DNA from: Clostridiales bacterium
GTDB taxonomy: Bacteria; Bacillota; Clostridia; Christensenellales; Aristaeellaceae
Reading direction: 5' to 3'
DNA length: 64,000 nucleotides
Assembly: GCA_015056145.1 (NCBI GenBank)
Contig: SVGY01000003.1
Span: 1-64,000 of the forward strand
Within the stretch, counting starts at the first letter, position 1; the number at the start of each line of letters is the position of its first letter. Positions 1 to 9,199 of the stretch are shown here, one piece after another. The notes beneath the pieces were generated by a model. That model was not told the origin of the DNA and ran no database searches. It worked only from the letters and a program-made list of their open reading frames with translations. Made by a program: the position numbers and the translations under genes.

Positions 1-1
1 G

Positions 2-994
2 GGCAACGCCAACTACCTGTGGATCTCCTATTTCTACGCCTACCTGAACGAAACAGGCCGGGCGGGTTTTGTGATGGCATCCTCCGCCACGGACAGCCAG
101 GGCAAGGATAAGGACATCCGTGAAAAGTTGATCCGCACCGGGCATGTGGACTGCATGGTCTCCGTGGGCAACAACTTTTTCTACACCAAGTCCCTGCCCT
201 GCTCCCTGTGGTTCTTTGACAAGGGGAAGGCGGAAGCCATCCGTGACCGGGTGCTGTTTATCGATGCCCGCAACTACTATACCGTGGTGGATCGCACCCT
301 GAACGAGTGGAGCGACTGGCAGCTGAAGAACCTGAACGCCATTGTGTGGCTGTACCGGGGCGAGGTGGACAAGTACCGGGAGCTGATTGAGGAATACAAA
401 CATGCTATTTGCAACGAAATGAAGATGGCTGCATCATCACTTCAATCCGTTGCAGGTAGTTTCGTTATCAAATACCGTCAGAGCCTGCTTGATGCTGCCA
501 AGAGATTGACTGAAATCAGCACAGAATATTCATCTTCCTTCAAGGAGGAACTCCGTCTCGCCACGAAACTGCTTCGAGATACCTGCAAAGCGTATTTTGA
601 TGAATATTCCAAGGGCAATAGAATTGTTACGGATGAAGTGCTTTCCAATGGTACCTCCAAAAAAGCCATTGCTCTGGATGTTGACGAAACTGCGGCGGTG
701 TTGGAATGCGCCAGTTTGATTGTTTCTGAATACGAGTGGCTGACTGACAAGTTTGGCGATGGCGAATATGCGGATGTGCCCGGTCTGTGCAAGGTAGCCA
801 CGCTGGAAGACATTGAGCAGAAGGGCTGGTCGCTGACTCCGGGCGCATACGTGGGCATAGCCCCTGTAGAGGATGACGGCGTGGACTTTGCACAGCGCAT
901 GAAGGAGATCCATCAGGAGCTGCTGATGCTACAGGAGGAGTCGAATCGGTTGATGGACACCATCTCTAAGAATATGGAGGAGATGGGGGTATGA
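2..994 (+). CDS. hsdM: Type I restriction-modification system, methyltransferase subunit HsdM (5'-truncated by window edge)
   Basis: This is the C-terminal part of the N6-adenine methyltransferase subunit of a type I restriction enzyme, which pairs with HsdS to modify DNA. The frame is open from base 2 and begins GNANYLWISYFYAYLNETGR, a stretch that follows the NPPF/Y catalytic motif in HsdM proteins; that motif lies outside the window. It continues with GFVMASSATDS and the typical CMVSVGNNFFYTKSLPCSLW segment. An internal ATG at 71 is not the start. From about residue 120 onward the sequence is helical and less conserved, and it ends EEMGV. The stop codon overlaps the hsdS start (ATGA, 991-994), showing translational coupling. 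The subunit assignment is firm; the target sequence cannot be told. Confidence 0.93.
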   Translation, partial: GNANYLWISYFYAYLNETGRAGFVMASSATDSQGKDKDIREKLIRTGHVDCMVSVGNNFFYTKSLPCSLWFFDKGKAEAIRDRVLFIDARNYYTVVDRTLNEWSDWQLKNLNAIVWLYRGEVDKYRELIEEYKHAICNEMKMAASSLQSVAGSFVIKYRQSLLDAAKRLTEISTEYSSSFKEELRLATKLLRDTCKAYFDEYSKGNRIVTDEVLSNGTSKKAIALDVDETAAVLECASLIVSEYEWLTDKFGDGEYADVPGLCKVATLEDIEQKGWSLTPGAYVGIAPVEDDGVDFAQRMKEIHQELLMLQEESNRLMDTISKNMEEMGV

Positions 995-2217
995 AGTGGG
1001 AAAAGGCTATCCTTGGTGATGTCACAGATTCATGTTTAGGAAAAATGCTGGACCAAGAAAAAAACCGAGGTGAGTACCAACCTTATTTGGCAAACATCGA
1101 TGTCCGCTGGGGTAGTTTTAATCTCGACAATCTGTCGGAAATGCGCTTTGAAGACGATGAAGATGAGCGATATGGTCTGAAATATGGCGATCTTGTTATT
1201 TGTGAGGGTGGAGAACCGGGACGATGCGCAATCTGGAAAGATCAGATTCCAAACATGAAAATTCAAAAAGCCTTGCATAGAGTCCGTGTACACAAAGAAC
1301 TTGATTATCGCTACTTGTTCTATTGGTTTTTATTTGCAGGAAAAACAGGAGCACTCGAGCAATATTTTACCGGTGCCACCATAAAGCATATGCCCGGTCA
1401 AAAGCTAAAAAGTGTTATTATCGACAAACCACCAATTGAAGTCCAGTGCCGCATTGCTGACATTCTCTCCGCATACGACGATCTGATCGAGAACAACCAA
1501 AAGCAGATCAAGTTGCTGGAGGAGGCCGCCCAACGCCTGTACAAAGAATGGTTTGTAGACCTGCGCTTCCCCGGCCACGAAACCACGTCCATTGTAGGCG
1601 GCATCCCCAAAGGATGGTTTATGACAACTGTAGGAGATATAGGTTGTCAGATTGAGTCTGGTTCTCGACCAAAAGGTGGCATAGATTTGTCTTTGCGAGA
1701 TGGCATTCCCAGCATTGGCGCAGAAAATGTTATTGGATTAGGAAAATATAATTTTTCTGCAGACAAACTTGTCTCGTTTGAGTTTTACAACTCAATGAAA
1801 AGAGGAAAACTCAAGGATCGTGATATTCTGATATATAAGGATGGAGCATACATAGGACGAACAAGTTTGTTTCAAGACGGTTTTCCACACGAAAAGGCCG
1901 CAGTAAATGAACACGTATTTTTGTTGCATACAGAAAACAAAAGTCTGCAATACTTCCTCTTTTTTACGCTATACCAGTATGAATACTTTGTAAAAATGCA
2001 GAAGCTAAACAAAAATGCAGCACAGCCAGGAATTAGTGCACAAGCAATGCTGTCTTTGGACATTTTATTACCTCCATTTCATGTGGTTCATGCGTTCGAT
2101 GAATTTGTTTCACCAATTATGAAAAACATTTTTGCAAAAGCAAAGCTGAATCGTGAACTGGCTGAAGCTCGTAATCGTCTCCTTCCAAAGCTAATGAGCG
2201 GAGAAATCGAGGTGTGA
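991..2217 (+). CDS. hsdS: Type I restriction-modification system, specificity subunit HsdS
   Basis: HsdS recognises the bipartite DNA target for both modification and restriction. The 408-residue protein has two target-recognition domains. The first ends in the central conserved helix around residues 150-195 (CRIADILSAYDDLIENNQKQ, then LLEEAAQRLYKEWFVDLRFP). The second begins GGIPKGW and ends in the distal conserved region AKLNRELAEARNRLLPKLMS. The two recognition domains are AT-rich, while the conserved spacer is GC-rich, which fits domain swapping between HsdS genes. The start ATG overlaps the hsdM stop, and the stop overlaps a GTG start of the next gene (GTGA, 2214-2217). The length is normal for the family. 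The specificity is unknown. Confidence 0.93.
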   Translation: MKWEKAILGDVTDSCLGKMLDQEKNRGEYQPYLANIDVRWGSFNLDNLSEMRFEDDEDERYGLKYGDLVICEGGEPGRCAIWKDQIPNMKIQKALHRVRVHKELDYRYLFYWFLFAGKTGALEQYFTGATIKHMPGQKLKSVIIDKPPIEVQCRIADILSAYDDLIENNQKQIKLLEEAAQRLYKEWFVDLRFPGHETTSIVGGIPKGWFMTTVGDIGCQIESGSRPKGGIDLSLRDGIPSIGAENVIGLGKYNFSADKLVSFEFYNSMKRGKLKDRDILIYKDGAYIGRTSLFQDGFPHEKAAVNEHVFLLHTENKSLQYFLFFTLYQYEYFVKMQKLNKNAAQPGISAQAMLSLDILLPPFHVVHAFDEFVSPIMKNIFAKAKLNRELAEARNRLLPKLMSGEIEV

Positions 2218-3299
2218 TTATGGAAAATATCTCTGAATTGGAACGGTTGATTTCCATTCGTATTATGCAGGAAGATGCTGAAGCGATTTTCTCTTTGCTT
2301 TCAACTGAAAGAGATAGTGTCTTTGCAATGGAAATTATTCCATATTACGCTTTGTTTGTACAATCGTGTCAAGAGTATATAGGTGAAAACTTTCTTCCAG
2401 AAGAAATTACACTGAGTATTAAAGATATCCGTAACCATATCAAGTCTTATTCGGACTCTTTTGGAAAGTCCAAAAGGAAAGTTGCATCAATAGATCAAGA
2501 ACAGGATACAAGTTTCAAATCACAATTGAGATTCAATTTCCTCAAAAACTGGAATATTCATTTGAATCTCGGCACTTATTGGACAGAAGATCATCACATC
2601 ATAGGCAACACGCAACAGTTGGCAGCGTTTATTGATGTGAAAGATTTCTCAACTCCTGAAGCAGGAAAGAAAGCGTATGAGTTAGGGTATCAGATTGCTT
2701 CATTCGTTTCCTCTGTGCGTAGTGGTTTTTCTGACTCTTTAGGACAACTAATAATTGATAGACCCATCACTGCAATCGGAATAAAAAAATTTTTTGATAT
2801 CAACACAAACAGGCACAACACAATTTTCGTAAATCACGCATCCAAAGAGCTGAATCTTTTCTATTTACATCTCTTGTGCAACATGAATTTTGTTAAACAC
2901 ATTTTAAGACCGTTGTTACCCGAAGGAAATACATGGGCCTTTCGAGTGGAATACATAGTTACTTACTATACATTCCGAGCTTTGCAACGGTTGAAGAATT
3001 ATTGCGAGAACAACGACGATGTTGTAGCAGATACACAAGGGATTGGCGAAATTGAAGATGCTGCAAGCGGATTATTTCTTTCAAAATTCCGCAACTGCAT
3101 GATGCACTATAATCTTGAAAACCAAGGTGTTCTTTCACTTGAACATATTGAACAGCCATTCTATGGTATTATAGAAAATTGCTTTGAAAGCAAGGTATAC
3201 CAAACCTATTTGGCTTCGATTCACGATCTATCTGAACGGATAATCCGTTATTTGGAAAAACACTTTAATTGTGCTGACATTGAGTTGAAACAGCTATAA
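2214..3299 (+). CDS. Unknown protein with HEPN-like RX4H motif, embedded in the type I RM operon
   Basis: I do not recognise this 361-residue protein as a standard RM subunit. It lies between hsdS and hsdR. Translation begins at GTG 2214 (overlapping the hsdS stop) or at ATG 2220. No signal peptide or membrane segment is visible. Near the C terminus, at residues 291-301, is LSKFRNCMMHYNL: Arg293-Asn-x3-His298 matches the RX4-6H motif of HEPN domains, many of which are ribonucleases. The helices around it (FYGIIENCFESKVYQTYLAS and HDLSERIIRYLEKHF) would fit the four-helix HEPN fold. HEPN-type anticodon nucleases such as PrrC and RloC are known to sit inside hsd loci, so an RNA-cleaving guard is a reasonable guess but unproven. 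The gene is AT-rich compared with hsdR, suggesting separate acquisition. It could also be a non-enzymatic HEPN protein. Confidence 0.6.
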   Translation: MIMENISELERLISIRIMQEDAEAIFSLLSTERDSVFAMEIIPYYALFVQSCQEYIGENFLPEEITLSIKDIRNHIKSYSDSFGKSKRKVASIDQEQDTSFKSQLRFNFLKNWNIHLNLGTYWTEDHHIIGNTQQLAAFIDVKDFSTPEAGKKAYELGYQIASFVSSVRSGFSDSLGQLIIDRPITAIGIKKFFDINTNRHNTIFVNHASKELNLFYLHLLCNMNFVKHILRPLLPEGNTWAFRVEYIVTYYTFRALQRLKNYCENNDDVVADTQGIGEIEDAASGLFLSKFRNCMMHYNLENQGVLSLEHIEQPFYGIIENCFESKVYQTYLASIHDLSERIIRYLEKHFNCADIELKQL

Positions 3300-3311
3300 G
3301 GAGATGCCATC

Positions 3312-6300
3312 ATGAGCTACGAGTACTCCGAAAACATCCTCGTGCAGGAAAGCGCAGGCCACCTGCTCCAGCAGGAGCTGGGGTGGGAGGTGGCGTTTGC
3401 CTATAACACCGAGAAGCTGGGCAAGGATGGCACCTTTGGCCGCAGCAGCTACCGGGAGATTTTGCTCAGCCGGTATTTTCGTGGTGCGCTCAAACAGCTT
3501 AACCCATGGATCACCGATGCGCAGGTGGACGAAGCCCAGAAAAAGCTGGAGGGGCATCTTTCCACCGCTTCGCTGATGCAGATCAACGAGGAAAACTACT
3601 TCCTCATCCGGGACGGCATCCCGGTTACGGTGCGCAAGCCCAACGGTCAGACCGAGACCCGGCATGCCATGGTCATCGACTTCCATCACCCCGAGAACAA
3701 TCACTTTCTCGCCATTAAGGAGCTGAAGATTCACGGCGATCTCTACCGCAGGCGCACAGACATCGTGGGCTTTGTCAACGGCATCCCCCTGCTGTTTGTG
3801 GAGCTGAAAAAGAACACCGTGGATGTACAGGCCGCCTACGACGGCAACTATACCGACTATCTGGATACCATCCCCCACCTGTTCCACTACAATGCCTTTC
3901 TGATCCTTTCCAACGGCAGGGAGGCCAAGGTGGGCACGCTGGGCAGCAAGTACGAGTTCTTCCACGAATGGAAACGCCTCTCCGAAGGCGATGCGGGCAG
4001 CGTTGCGCTGGAAACCATGCTGCGGGGCATCTGCCGCAAGGAAACCTTCCTCGATCTATTGGAAAACTTCATCCTCTACGACCACAGCGGCGGCAGAACG
4101 GTCAAGATCCTTGCCCGCAACCATCAGTATCTGGGTGTGAACGAAGCGGTCAAAGCCTATGAAGCCCGCAAGCTCAACAACGGTAAGCTGGGCGTGTTCT
4201 GGCATACGCAGGGTTCGGGCAAGAGCTACTCCATGGTATTCCTCGCCCAGAAGATCCGCAGGCAGTTTGAGGGCAGCCCCACCATTGTCATCCTTACCGA
4301 CCGGGAGGAGCTGAACCGTCAGATCAGCGATACATTTGAAAACTGCCATCTGCTCGGGGCAAAGGCGGCGCAGTTCATCGCCACCAGCGGCACCGATCTG
4401 ATCAACAAGCTGAAGGGCAACCCCAGCTTTGTCTTCACCCTGATCCAAAAATTCAACATGACCGATGTGGATCCCATCTATCCGGATCACGACATCATTA
4501 TCATGTCCGACGAGGCACACCGCAGCCAGTACGGCGTGTTTGCCGATAATATGATGACGCTGCTGCCCACGGCATCCCGCATCGGCTTTACCGGCACGCC
4601 GCTGCTGTCCGGCGACAACATCACTGAGCGCACCTTCGGCGGCTATATCTCCGTGTACGATTTCAAACGGGCGGTGGAGGACGGCGCAACCGTGCCCCTG
4701 TATTATGAGAACCGGGGTGAAAAACTACAGGAGATCCGCAATCCGGAGATCAACGAACGGATTCTGGATGCCATCGAGTCTGCCGATCTGGATGTGAACC
4801 AGCAGGAAAAGCTGGAACGGGAGTTTGCCAAAGAGATCCATCTGCTTACCGCCGAAGCCCGTCTGGATGCTATCGCCAAAGATTTTGTGAGCCACTATAC
4901 CGATCTGTGGAACAGCGGTAAAGCCATGTTCGTCTGCCTGAACAAGGTTACCTGCGTGCGTATGTACAACCTTGTGCAGAAACACTGGCAAACCGCCACC
5001 GAGGAACTGCGGCAGCGTATCCGTCATGCGACCCAGCAGGAAGCTCAAGAGCTGACCCGCAAGCTGGAATGGATGGAGCAGACCGAAATGGCGGTGGTCA
5101 TCAGTCAGGAGCAGAACGAAATTAAGACCTTCCAAAAATGGGGGCTGGATATTCTGCCCCACCGTACCAAAATGGAAAAGCGGGAATTGGACAAGGACTT
5201 CAAAAACGCCGAGCATCCCTTCCGGGTGGTGTTCGTGTGCGCCATGTGGCTGACCGGCTTCGATGTAAAGAGCCTGTCCTGTCTGTATCTGGACAAGCCC
5301 CTGAAAGCCCATACCCTGATGCAGACCATCGCCCGTGCCAACCGTGTTTCGGTGGGCAAAAGCAACGGTTTGATCATCGACTACATCGGAATCGTCAAGG
5401 CGCTGCGAAAGGCATTGGCGGACTATACCGCCAACCTTGAGGGCGGCAGTCAGGATCCCACCATCGACAAAGAACAGTTGGTCAATCGGGTACACGAATT
5501 GATCAGCACGGCTACCGACTATCTGGCAGAGTTTAATTTTTCTGTTGAAGCGCTGGTGAATGCACAGCACTTCGCCAAGCTGGAGCTGTTGGAGGTGGCA
5601 GCCAATGCGCTTTGCGAAACCAGAGAGATCAAGAAAACCTACTGCACCTATCTTTCTGAGCTGACCCGTCTGCTCAAATACTGTGACCGTGATGATGTGG
5701 ATACCGCCACCCGGCGCACCAAAGATGCGCTGGTAGCGATCTACGACGAGTTGCAGAAAAGGCGTATGCATTCCGACAATACGGACTTAATGGTGCAGAT
5801 CAATGCTATCGTGAATGAGTATGTACAGGTAGGTGAAGAACCAGCGTCCTCTCAGGAGAACAAGCGGTTCGACATCAGCCAGATCAACTTCGACCTGTTG
5901 CGCCGTGAGTTTGCCAAGGCCGCCAAAAAGAATCTGATCCTGAAGGATTTGGATGATCTGGTACAGCAGCGGCTGGATCAGATGCTGCGGGAGAATCCCT
6001 GCCGCATCGACTATTACGAGCGGTATCAGGAGATCATTACTGCCTACAACGCCGAACAGGATCGTGCCTCTATCGAAAAGACTTTCATGGAGTTGATGGA
6101 GCTTGCCAATTCCATGGATACCGAGCAGCAGCGTTATGTGCGTGAGGGTTTCTCTTCCGACGAGGAGCTTTCCATGTACGATCTTCTGTTTACCGATAAT
6201 CTGAGCAAGCAGGATATTCAGGCCATCAAGAAAGTGGCGGTGGATCTGCTGGCGAAGATCAAACAAAAGATCGCCGAGTTGGATCACTGGACAGATAAGC

Positions 6301-6443
6301 AAGAGACCAAGGCTATGATCGACAATTTGATCCGTGACACTCTGTGGGCTCAGCTGCCGGAGTGTTATGATGAGATCAGTATTTCCGGATATCGACAGAA
6401 GATCTATGAGTATGTGTATACAAGGTATCGTGGGGTGGCGTGA
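3312..6443 (+). CDS. hsdR: Type I restriction-modification system, restriction subunit HsdR
   Basis: HsdR is the ATP-driven DNA translocase and nuclease that cuts unmodified DNA. The 1043-residue protein starts with a PD-(D/E)xK nuclease domain, in which Asp150 (RTDIVGF) and Glu164-Leu-Lys166 (FVELKK) form the catalytic core. The helicase part carries Walker A at residues 301-305 (HTQGSGKS), the DEAH box at 400-403 (IIIMSDEAHRSQ), GFTGTPL after it, and the motif VI region TIARANRV. The C-terminal helical region ends YVYTRYRGVA and would contact the methyltransferase core. It starts 13 bases after the upstream gene with the ribosome site AAGGAGATG, so the four genes form one operon. All catalytic residues are present; it looks intact and active. 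No obvious terminator follows. Confidence 0.96.
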   Translation: MSYEYSENILVQESAGHLLQQELGWEVAFAYNTEKLGKDGTFGRSSYREILLSRYFRGALKQLNPWITDAQVDEAQKKLEGHLSTASLMQINEENYFLIRDGIPVTVRKPNGQTETRHAMVIDFHHPENNHFLAIKELKIHGDLYRRRTDIVGFVNGIPLLFVELKKNTVDVQAAYDGNYTDYLDTIPHLFHYNAFLILSNGREAKVGTLGSKYEFFHEWKRLSEGDAGSVALETMLRGICRKETFLDLLENFILYDHSGGRTVKILARNHQYLGVNEAVKAYEARKLNNGKLGVFWHTQGSGKSYSMVFLAQKIRRQFEGSPTIVILTDREELNRQISDTFENCHLLGAKAAQFIATSGTDLINKLKGNPSFVFTLIQKFNMTDVDPIYPDHDIIIMSDEAHRSQYGVFADNMMTLLPTASRIGFTGTPLLSGDNITERTFGGYISVYDFKRAVEDGATVPLYYENRGEKLQEIRNPEINERILDAIESADLDVNQQEKLEREFAKEIHLLTAEARLDAIAKDFVSHYTDLWNSGKAMFVCLNKVTCVRMYNLVQKHWQTATEELRQRIRHATQQEAQELTRKLEWMEQTEMAVVISQEQNEIKTFQKWGLDILPHRTKMEKRELDKDFKNAEHPFRVVFVCAMWLTGFDVKSLSCLYLDKPLKAHTLMQTIARANRVSVGKSNGLIIDYIGIVKALRKALADYTANLEGGSQDPTIDKEQLVNRVHELISTATDYLAEFNFSVEALVNAQHFAKLELLEVAANALCETREIKKTYCTYLSELTRLLKYCDRDDVDTATRRTKDALVAIYDELQKRRMHSDNTDLMVQINAIVNEYVQVGEEPASSQENKRFDISQINFDLLRREFAKAAKKNLILKDLDDLVQQRLDQMLRENPCRIDYYERYQEIITAYNAEQDRASIEKTFMELMELANSMDTEQQRYVREGFSSDEELSMYDLLFTDNLSKQDIQAIKKVAVDLLAKIKQKIAELDHWTDKQETKAMIDNLIRDTLWAQLPECYDEISISGYRQKIYEYVYTRYRGVA

Positions 6444-7298
6444 GAACGGCCTGCTGTTATCTATCAAAGCCATTTATTCGAGTTTGGCGGTATACAGTTC
6501 GCACATAATTTCGAATCTGATCCGCTATAACAACACTCATTGGGTTCGAATAACAGTCTGAAACACACCGTTCCTTTCAAATGCCATTTCCTACTCAACC
6601 CCAAAATCATGTGATCCTTACCAAGGATTCACAGTACCTGCCGAGCTAAACATGCCATCCACATCCGCTGATATTCAAAACTAAAACCTTCTTTGCCGAT
6701 TCAAAACCCACCCCAACCTCAGCGATGTTACATCGCGTAGCCGCACACCCTGTGTGCGTTCTAAGGGGCTTGGGGAGTTGTATTCCCCAACAAGCTGAGG
6801 TGCATTGTGGGTACGCTAAATTGCCCGAAAGAGCATTATGGGGCACCACATGCCTTGCTTGCTACTTTTGTCATCCCTAAAAAATCATTCATCAAGTTGC
6901 AGTTCTCTATCATCCCCGAACTTCATAAAAACGGTCCTCAGTTTTTCAAGAACCTTGCATCCCATTCTGTGTTTGCGATTACCCGGCCACCAAGAACAAT
7001 CATTCGCTATCAAAGATTCTTTGTTCGTCTTCACATCCTCTTGCATCTGTACTACACTGCATCCGGATGCTGAAAGAACAGTCCGGCATCCCCGAAAGAC
7101 CAAAACCGCATACGATCCACAGAGCTGTTTGACGGCCCGGATCAATGTCACCCTGATATCAGGTTGGTGTTGAACGGGTCGTCTTTTTTTCCGGATCGTA
7201 GCTGTCCAAACCGTCATCCGCACGCAGAGCCCGACGCGGAATCTGCTGTGTATGAATAGATGTGCGCGCATCAATAACCAACAAGGAGGTACCTGTTC
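6444..7298 (+). other. 855-bp stretch without a convincing gene; possible remnant mobilisation region
   Basis: No frame gives a protein I can recognise. Between about 6765 and 6870 the sequence contains short inverted repeats: GCTTGGGGA facing TCCCCAACAAGC, GCACACCCTGTGTGC near 6742, and a palindromic CGATGTTACATCG near 6722. It also contains AAATTGCCC and CCTTGCTTGCT stretches that remind me of transfer-origin regions upstream of relaxase genes in clostridial elements, but no relaxase follows. A 12-bp palindrome CCTGATATCAGG lies at 7152-7163. Open frames on both strands (for example about 6838-7173 plus, and 6885-7220 minus) lack ribosome sites and family features. I regard it as intergenic or decayed sequence. 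Confidence 0.5.
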
Positions 7299-7910
7299 AT
7301 CACGATTTACCAACACATCAAGGAACGCATCCCTGTACCCCGGGCCGCCGAGCATTACGGCATGAAGATCACCCATAACGGTATGACCACCTGCCCCTTT
7401 CACGAGGACAGAGACCCCAGCATGAAGCTGAACGAGCGGTACTACTACTGCTTCGGATGTCTGGTGTCGGGAGATGTGATCGATCTCACGGCGCAGCTGC
7501 TTCAGCTGAGCAAACGGCAGGCAGCGGATCGGCTGGCGGCAGATTTTCATCTGACGGACAGCCCATCGGCGGTGCAAACCACACCCGCAAAGACCACTTG
7601 CTCCGTACAAAGCAGACTCAGCGAACTGCGCAGCGTGCTGCTTGCATACGAGGCCACCCTGAAAAAACGGAAAGCCATTTTTGCGCCGGCAGCGCCCGAA
7701 GATGAAATCGACCAGCGGTACATTGCCACCTGCAACCTGCTGGAAGGCATCCGCTATCTGATCGATTCGCTGATCTTCGGCACCGCAGAAGAAAAAGAAA
7801 TGACGCTGGCAGCTTTCCATCAGGATGGGCTGAAGGAGCAGCTGGAAGAGTACATTCAAACATTGATACAGGAGGAACAGCATGCAATCGGCGAGCAACT
7901 ATTTTCGTGA
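7299..7910 (+). CDS. CHC2 zinc-finger DNA primase-like protein of a mobile element
   Basis: This protein should recognise primase start sites on single-stranded DNA for replication of the element. A CHC2 zinc finger is clear: TCPFHEDRDPSMKL followed by YYYCFGC gives Cys-x2-His and Cys-x2-Cys. The rest is a helical tail with no catalytic TOPRIM domain. An ATG at 7362 is the first standard start, but the same frame extends upstream as TIYQHIKERIPVPRAAEHYG, which is the usual N terminus of this family, and a strong ribosome site (AAGGAGGT, 7283-7290) sits 8 bases before codon ATC at 7299. I therefore prefer 7299 as the start (about 203 residues). Translation from 7362 would keep the zinc finger but waste the site. 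The end overlaps the helicase gene by 29 bases. Confidence 0.8.
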   Translation: MTIYQHIKERIPVPRAAEHYGMKITHNGMTTCPFHEDRDPSMKLNERYYYCFGCLVSGDVIDLTAQLLQLSKRQAADRLAADFHLTDSPSAVQTTPAKTTCSVQSRLSELRSVLLAYEATLKKRKAIFAPAAPEDEIDQRYIATCNLLEGIRYLIDSLIFGTAEEKEMTLAAFHQDGLKEQLEEYIQTLIQEEQHAIGEQLFS

Positions 7911-9189
7911 AACCATCCCCGCTCCCCTCTGGCTGGACTACAAAGGACGGGTCAACGAGGCGACCTTTGCCACGGACTTTCTGCGAACCCACCCCATGAT
8001 CTGCCTTCAAGGCAAGCTGTTTACGGTGGATGGACTGATTGAGGACGAAGCCGCTTTGCTCCGGGAGATCTTCGAGATGATCAGCGGGCACGTGACCACC
8101 AATCTGGCGAAGAAGTCCAAGCAGCTGCTGGAAGCCATCAAGCTGGCGTGTCACTCTGCGCCGCTGCCGGTGCAGTCGGACCGCATCCACATGGCCAACG
8201 GAACCTACTTTCTTGACGGCCGGTTCGACACCGCCAAGGATTTCTGCCTGAACCGTCTGCCGGTTCGTTACGATCCATCCGCAGCGGTGCCGGAGCGTTG
8301 GCTGCAGTTTGTGGATGAGCTGCTGATGCCGGAGGACATCCCTGCCCTGCAGGAGTTTTTCGGGTACGCGCTGCTGCCTGTTACCAAGGCACAGAAAATG
8401 CTGTTGCTTGTAGGCAAGGGCGGCGAGGGCAAGTCCCGGATCGGGCTGGTGCTGCGCTCGCTGTTGGGAGCCAACATGAACACCGGCAGTCTGCAAAAGG
8501 TGGAGACGGATCGTTTCGCCCGGGCAGATCTGGAATACAAGCTGCTGATGGTGGACGATGACATGCGCATGGAAGCCCTCACCGAAACCCATCATCTGAA
8601 ATCCATGGTGACGCTGGAGGATCGCATCGACATTGAGCGCAAGGGTGTACAGAGCACTCAAGGCGTGCTGTATGTGCGCTTCGCCGCCTTCGGCAATGGT
8701 GGTCTGCATGCGCTGTACGACCGCTCCAACGGATTCTATCGGCGGCAGCTGCTGCTCACCACCAAGGATCCTGCGCCTGGTCGGGTGGATGATCCGTACC
8801 TGATCGAGAAGCTGCGTTCTGAGAAAGAGGGTATCCTACTCTGGGCATTGGAGGGGCTGCACCGGCTCATCGACAACCAGTATCACTTCACCATCAGCCC
8901 CCGGATGGAGGAAAACCTCCGGGAAGCGGTGGCAGAGAGCAACAATCTGGTGCAGTTCATGGAGTCCTCCGGATACATCATTCTGGAGAAAGGCTCCGTT
9001 GCCCGGTCCACCAGTCTGTACACCGCCTACGAGCGCTGGTGCACCGACAATCTTGAAAAGCCGCTGTCCCAGAAGACCTTCGTACAGTTCCTTAGGCAGA
9101 ACGAAGTCACCTACGGCATCTCCTATTCCAAGCATGCGGTGGGTGATCAGCGCGGGTTCCACGGCATTCAGGTGAAGTACGTGAACTGA
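7882..9189 (+). CDS. P4-family plasmid/phage SF3 helicase (primase C-terminal domain protein)
   Basis: A 435-residue replication helicase of superfamily 3, as found in satellite phages and integrative elements. The N-terminal D5-like region leads to the ATPase core: Walker A at about residues 178-185 (LLLVGKGGEGKSRIG), a Walker B-like LLMVDDDM, and sensor region YVRFAAFGNG. The C-terminal part (SLYTAYERWCTDNLEKPLSQ, then KTFVQFLRQNEV) is a winged-helix segment typical of P4 alpha-like proteins. The start ATG lies inside the primase gene with the site AGGAGGAACAGC in front of it, so the two are translated together. With the CHC2 protein it probably forms a two-piece version of the primase-helicase that single-chain P4 alpha proteins carry. 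It looks intact. Confidence 0.9.
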   Translation: MQSASNYFRETIPAPLWLDYKGRVNEATFATDFLRTHPMICLQGKLFTVDGLIEDEAALLREIFEMISGHVTTNLAKKSKQLLEAIKLACHSAPLPVQSDRIHMANGTYFLDGRFDTAKDFCLNRLPVRYDPSAAVPERWLQFVDELLMPEDIPALQEFFGYALLPVTKAQKMLLLVGKGGEGKSRIGLVLRSLLGANMNTGSLQKVETDRFARADLEYKLLMVDDDMRMEALTETHHLKSMVTLEDRIDIERKGVQSTQGVLYVRFAAFGNGGLHALYDRSNGFYRRQLLLTTKDPAPGRVDDPYLIEKLRSEKEGILLWALEGLHRLIDNQYHFTISPRMEENLREAVAESNNLVQFMESSGYIILEKGSVARSTSLYTAYERWCTDNLEKPLSQKTFVQFLRQNEVTYGISYSKHAVGDQRGFHGIQVKYVN

Positions 9190-9199
9190 TGCAAAAGAA

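Noticed and set aside
2-6443. A second, phase-variable hsdS or inverted repeats in the RM operon
   Set aside because: Only one hsdS is present; no invertible repeats or recombinase gene lie beside it in this stretch.
6885-7220. Minus-strand frame of about 110 codons in the gene-free stretch
   Set aside because: No start signal and no family similarity; it probably reflects a lack of stops only.
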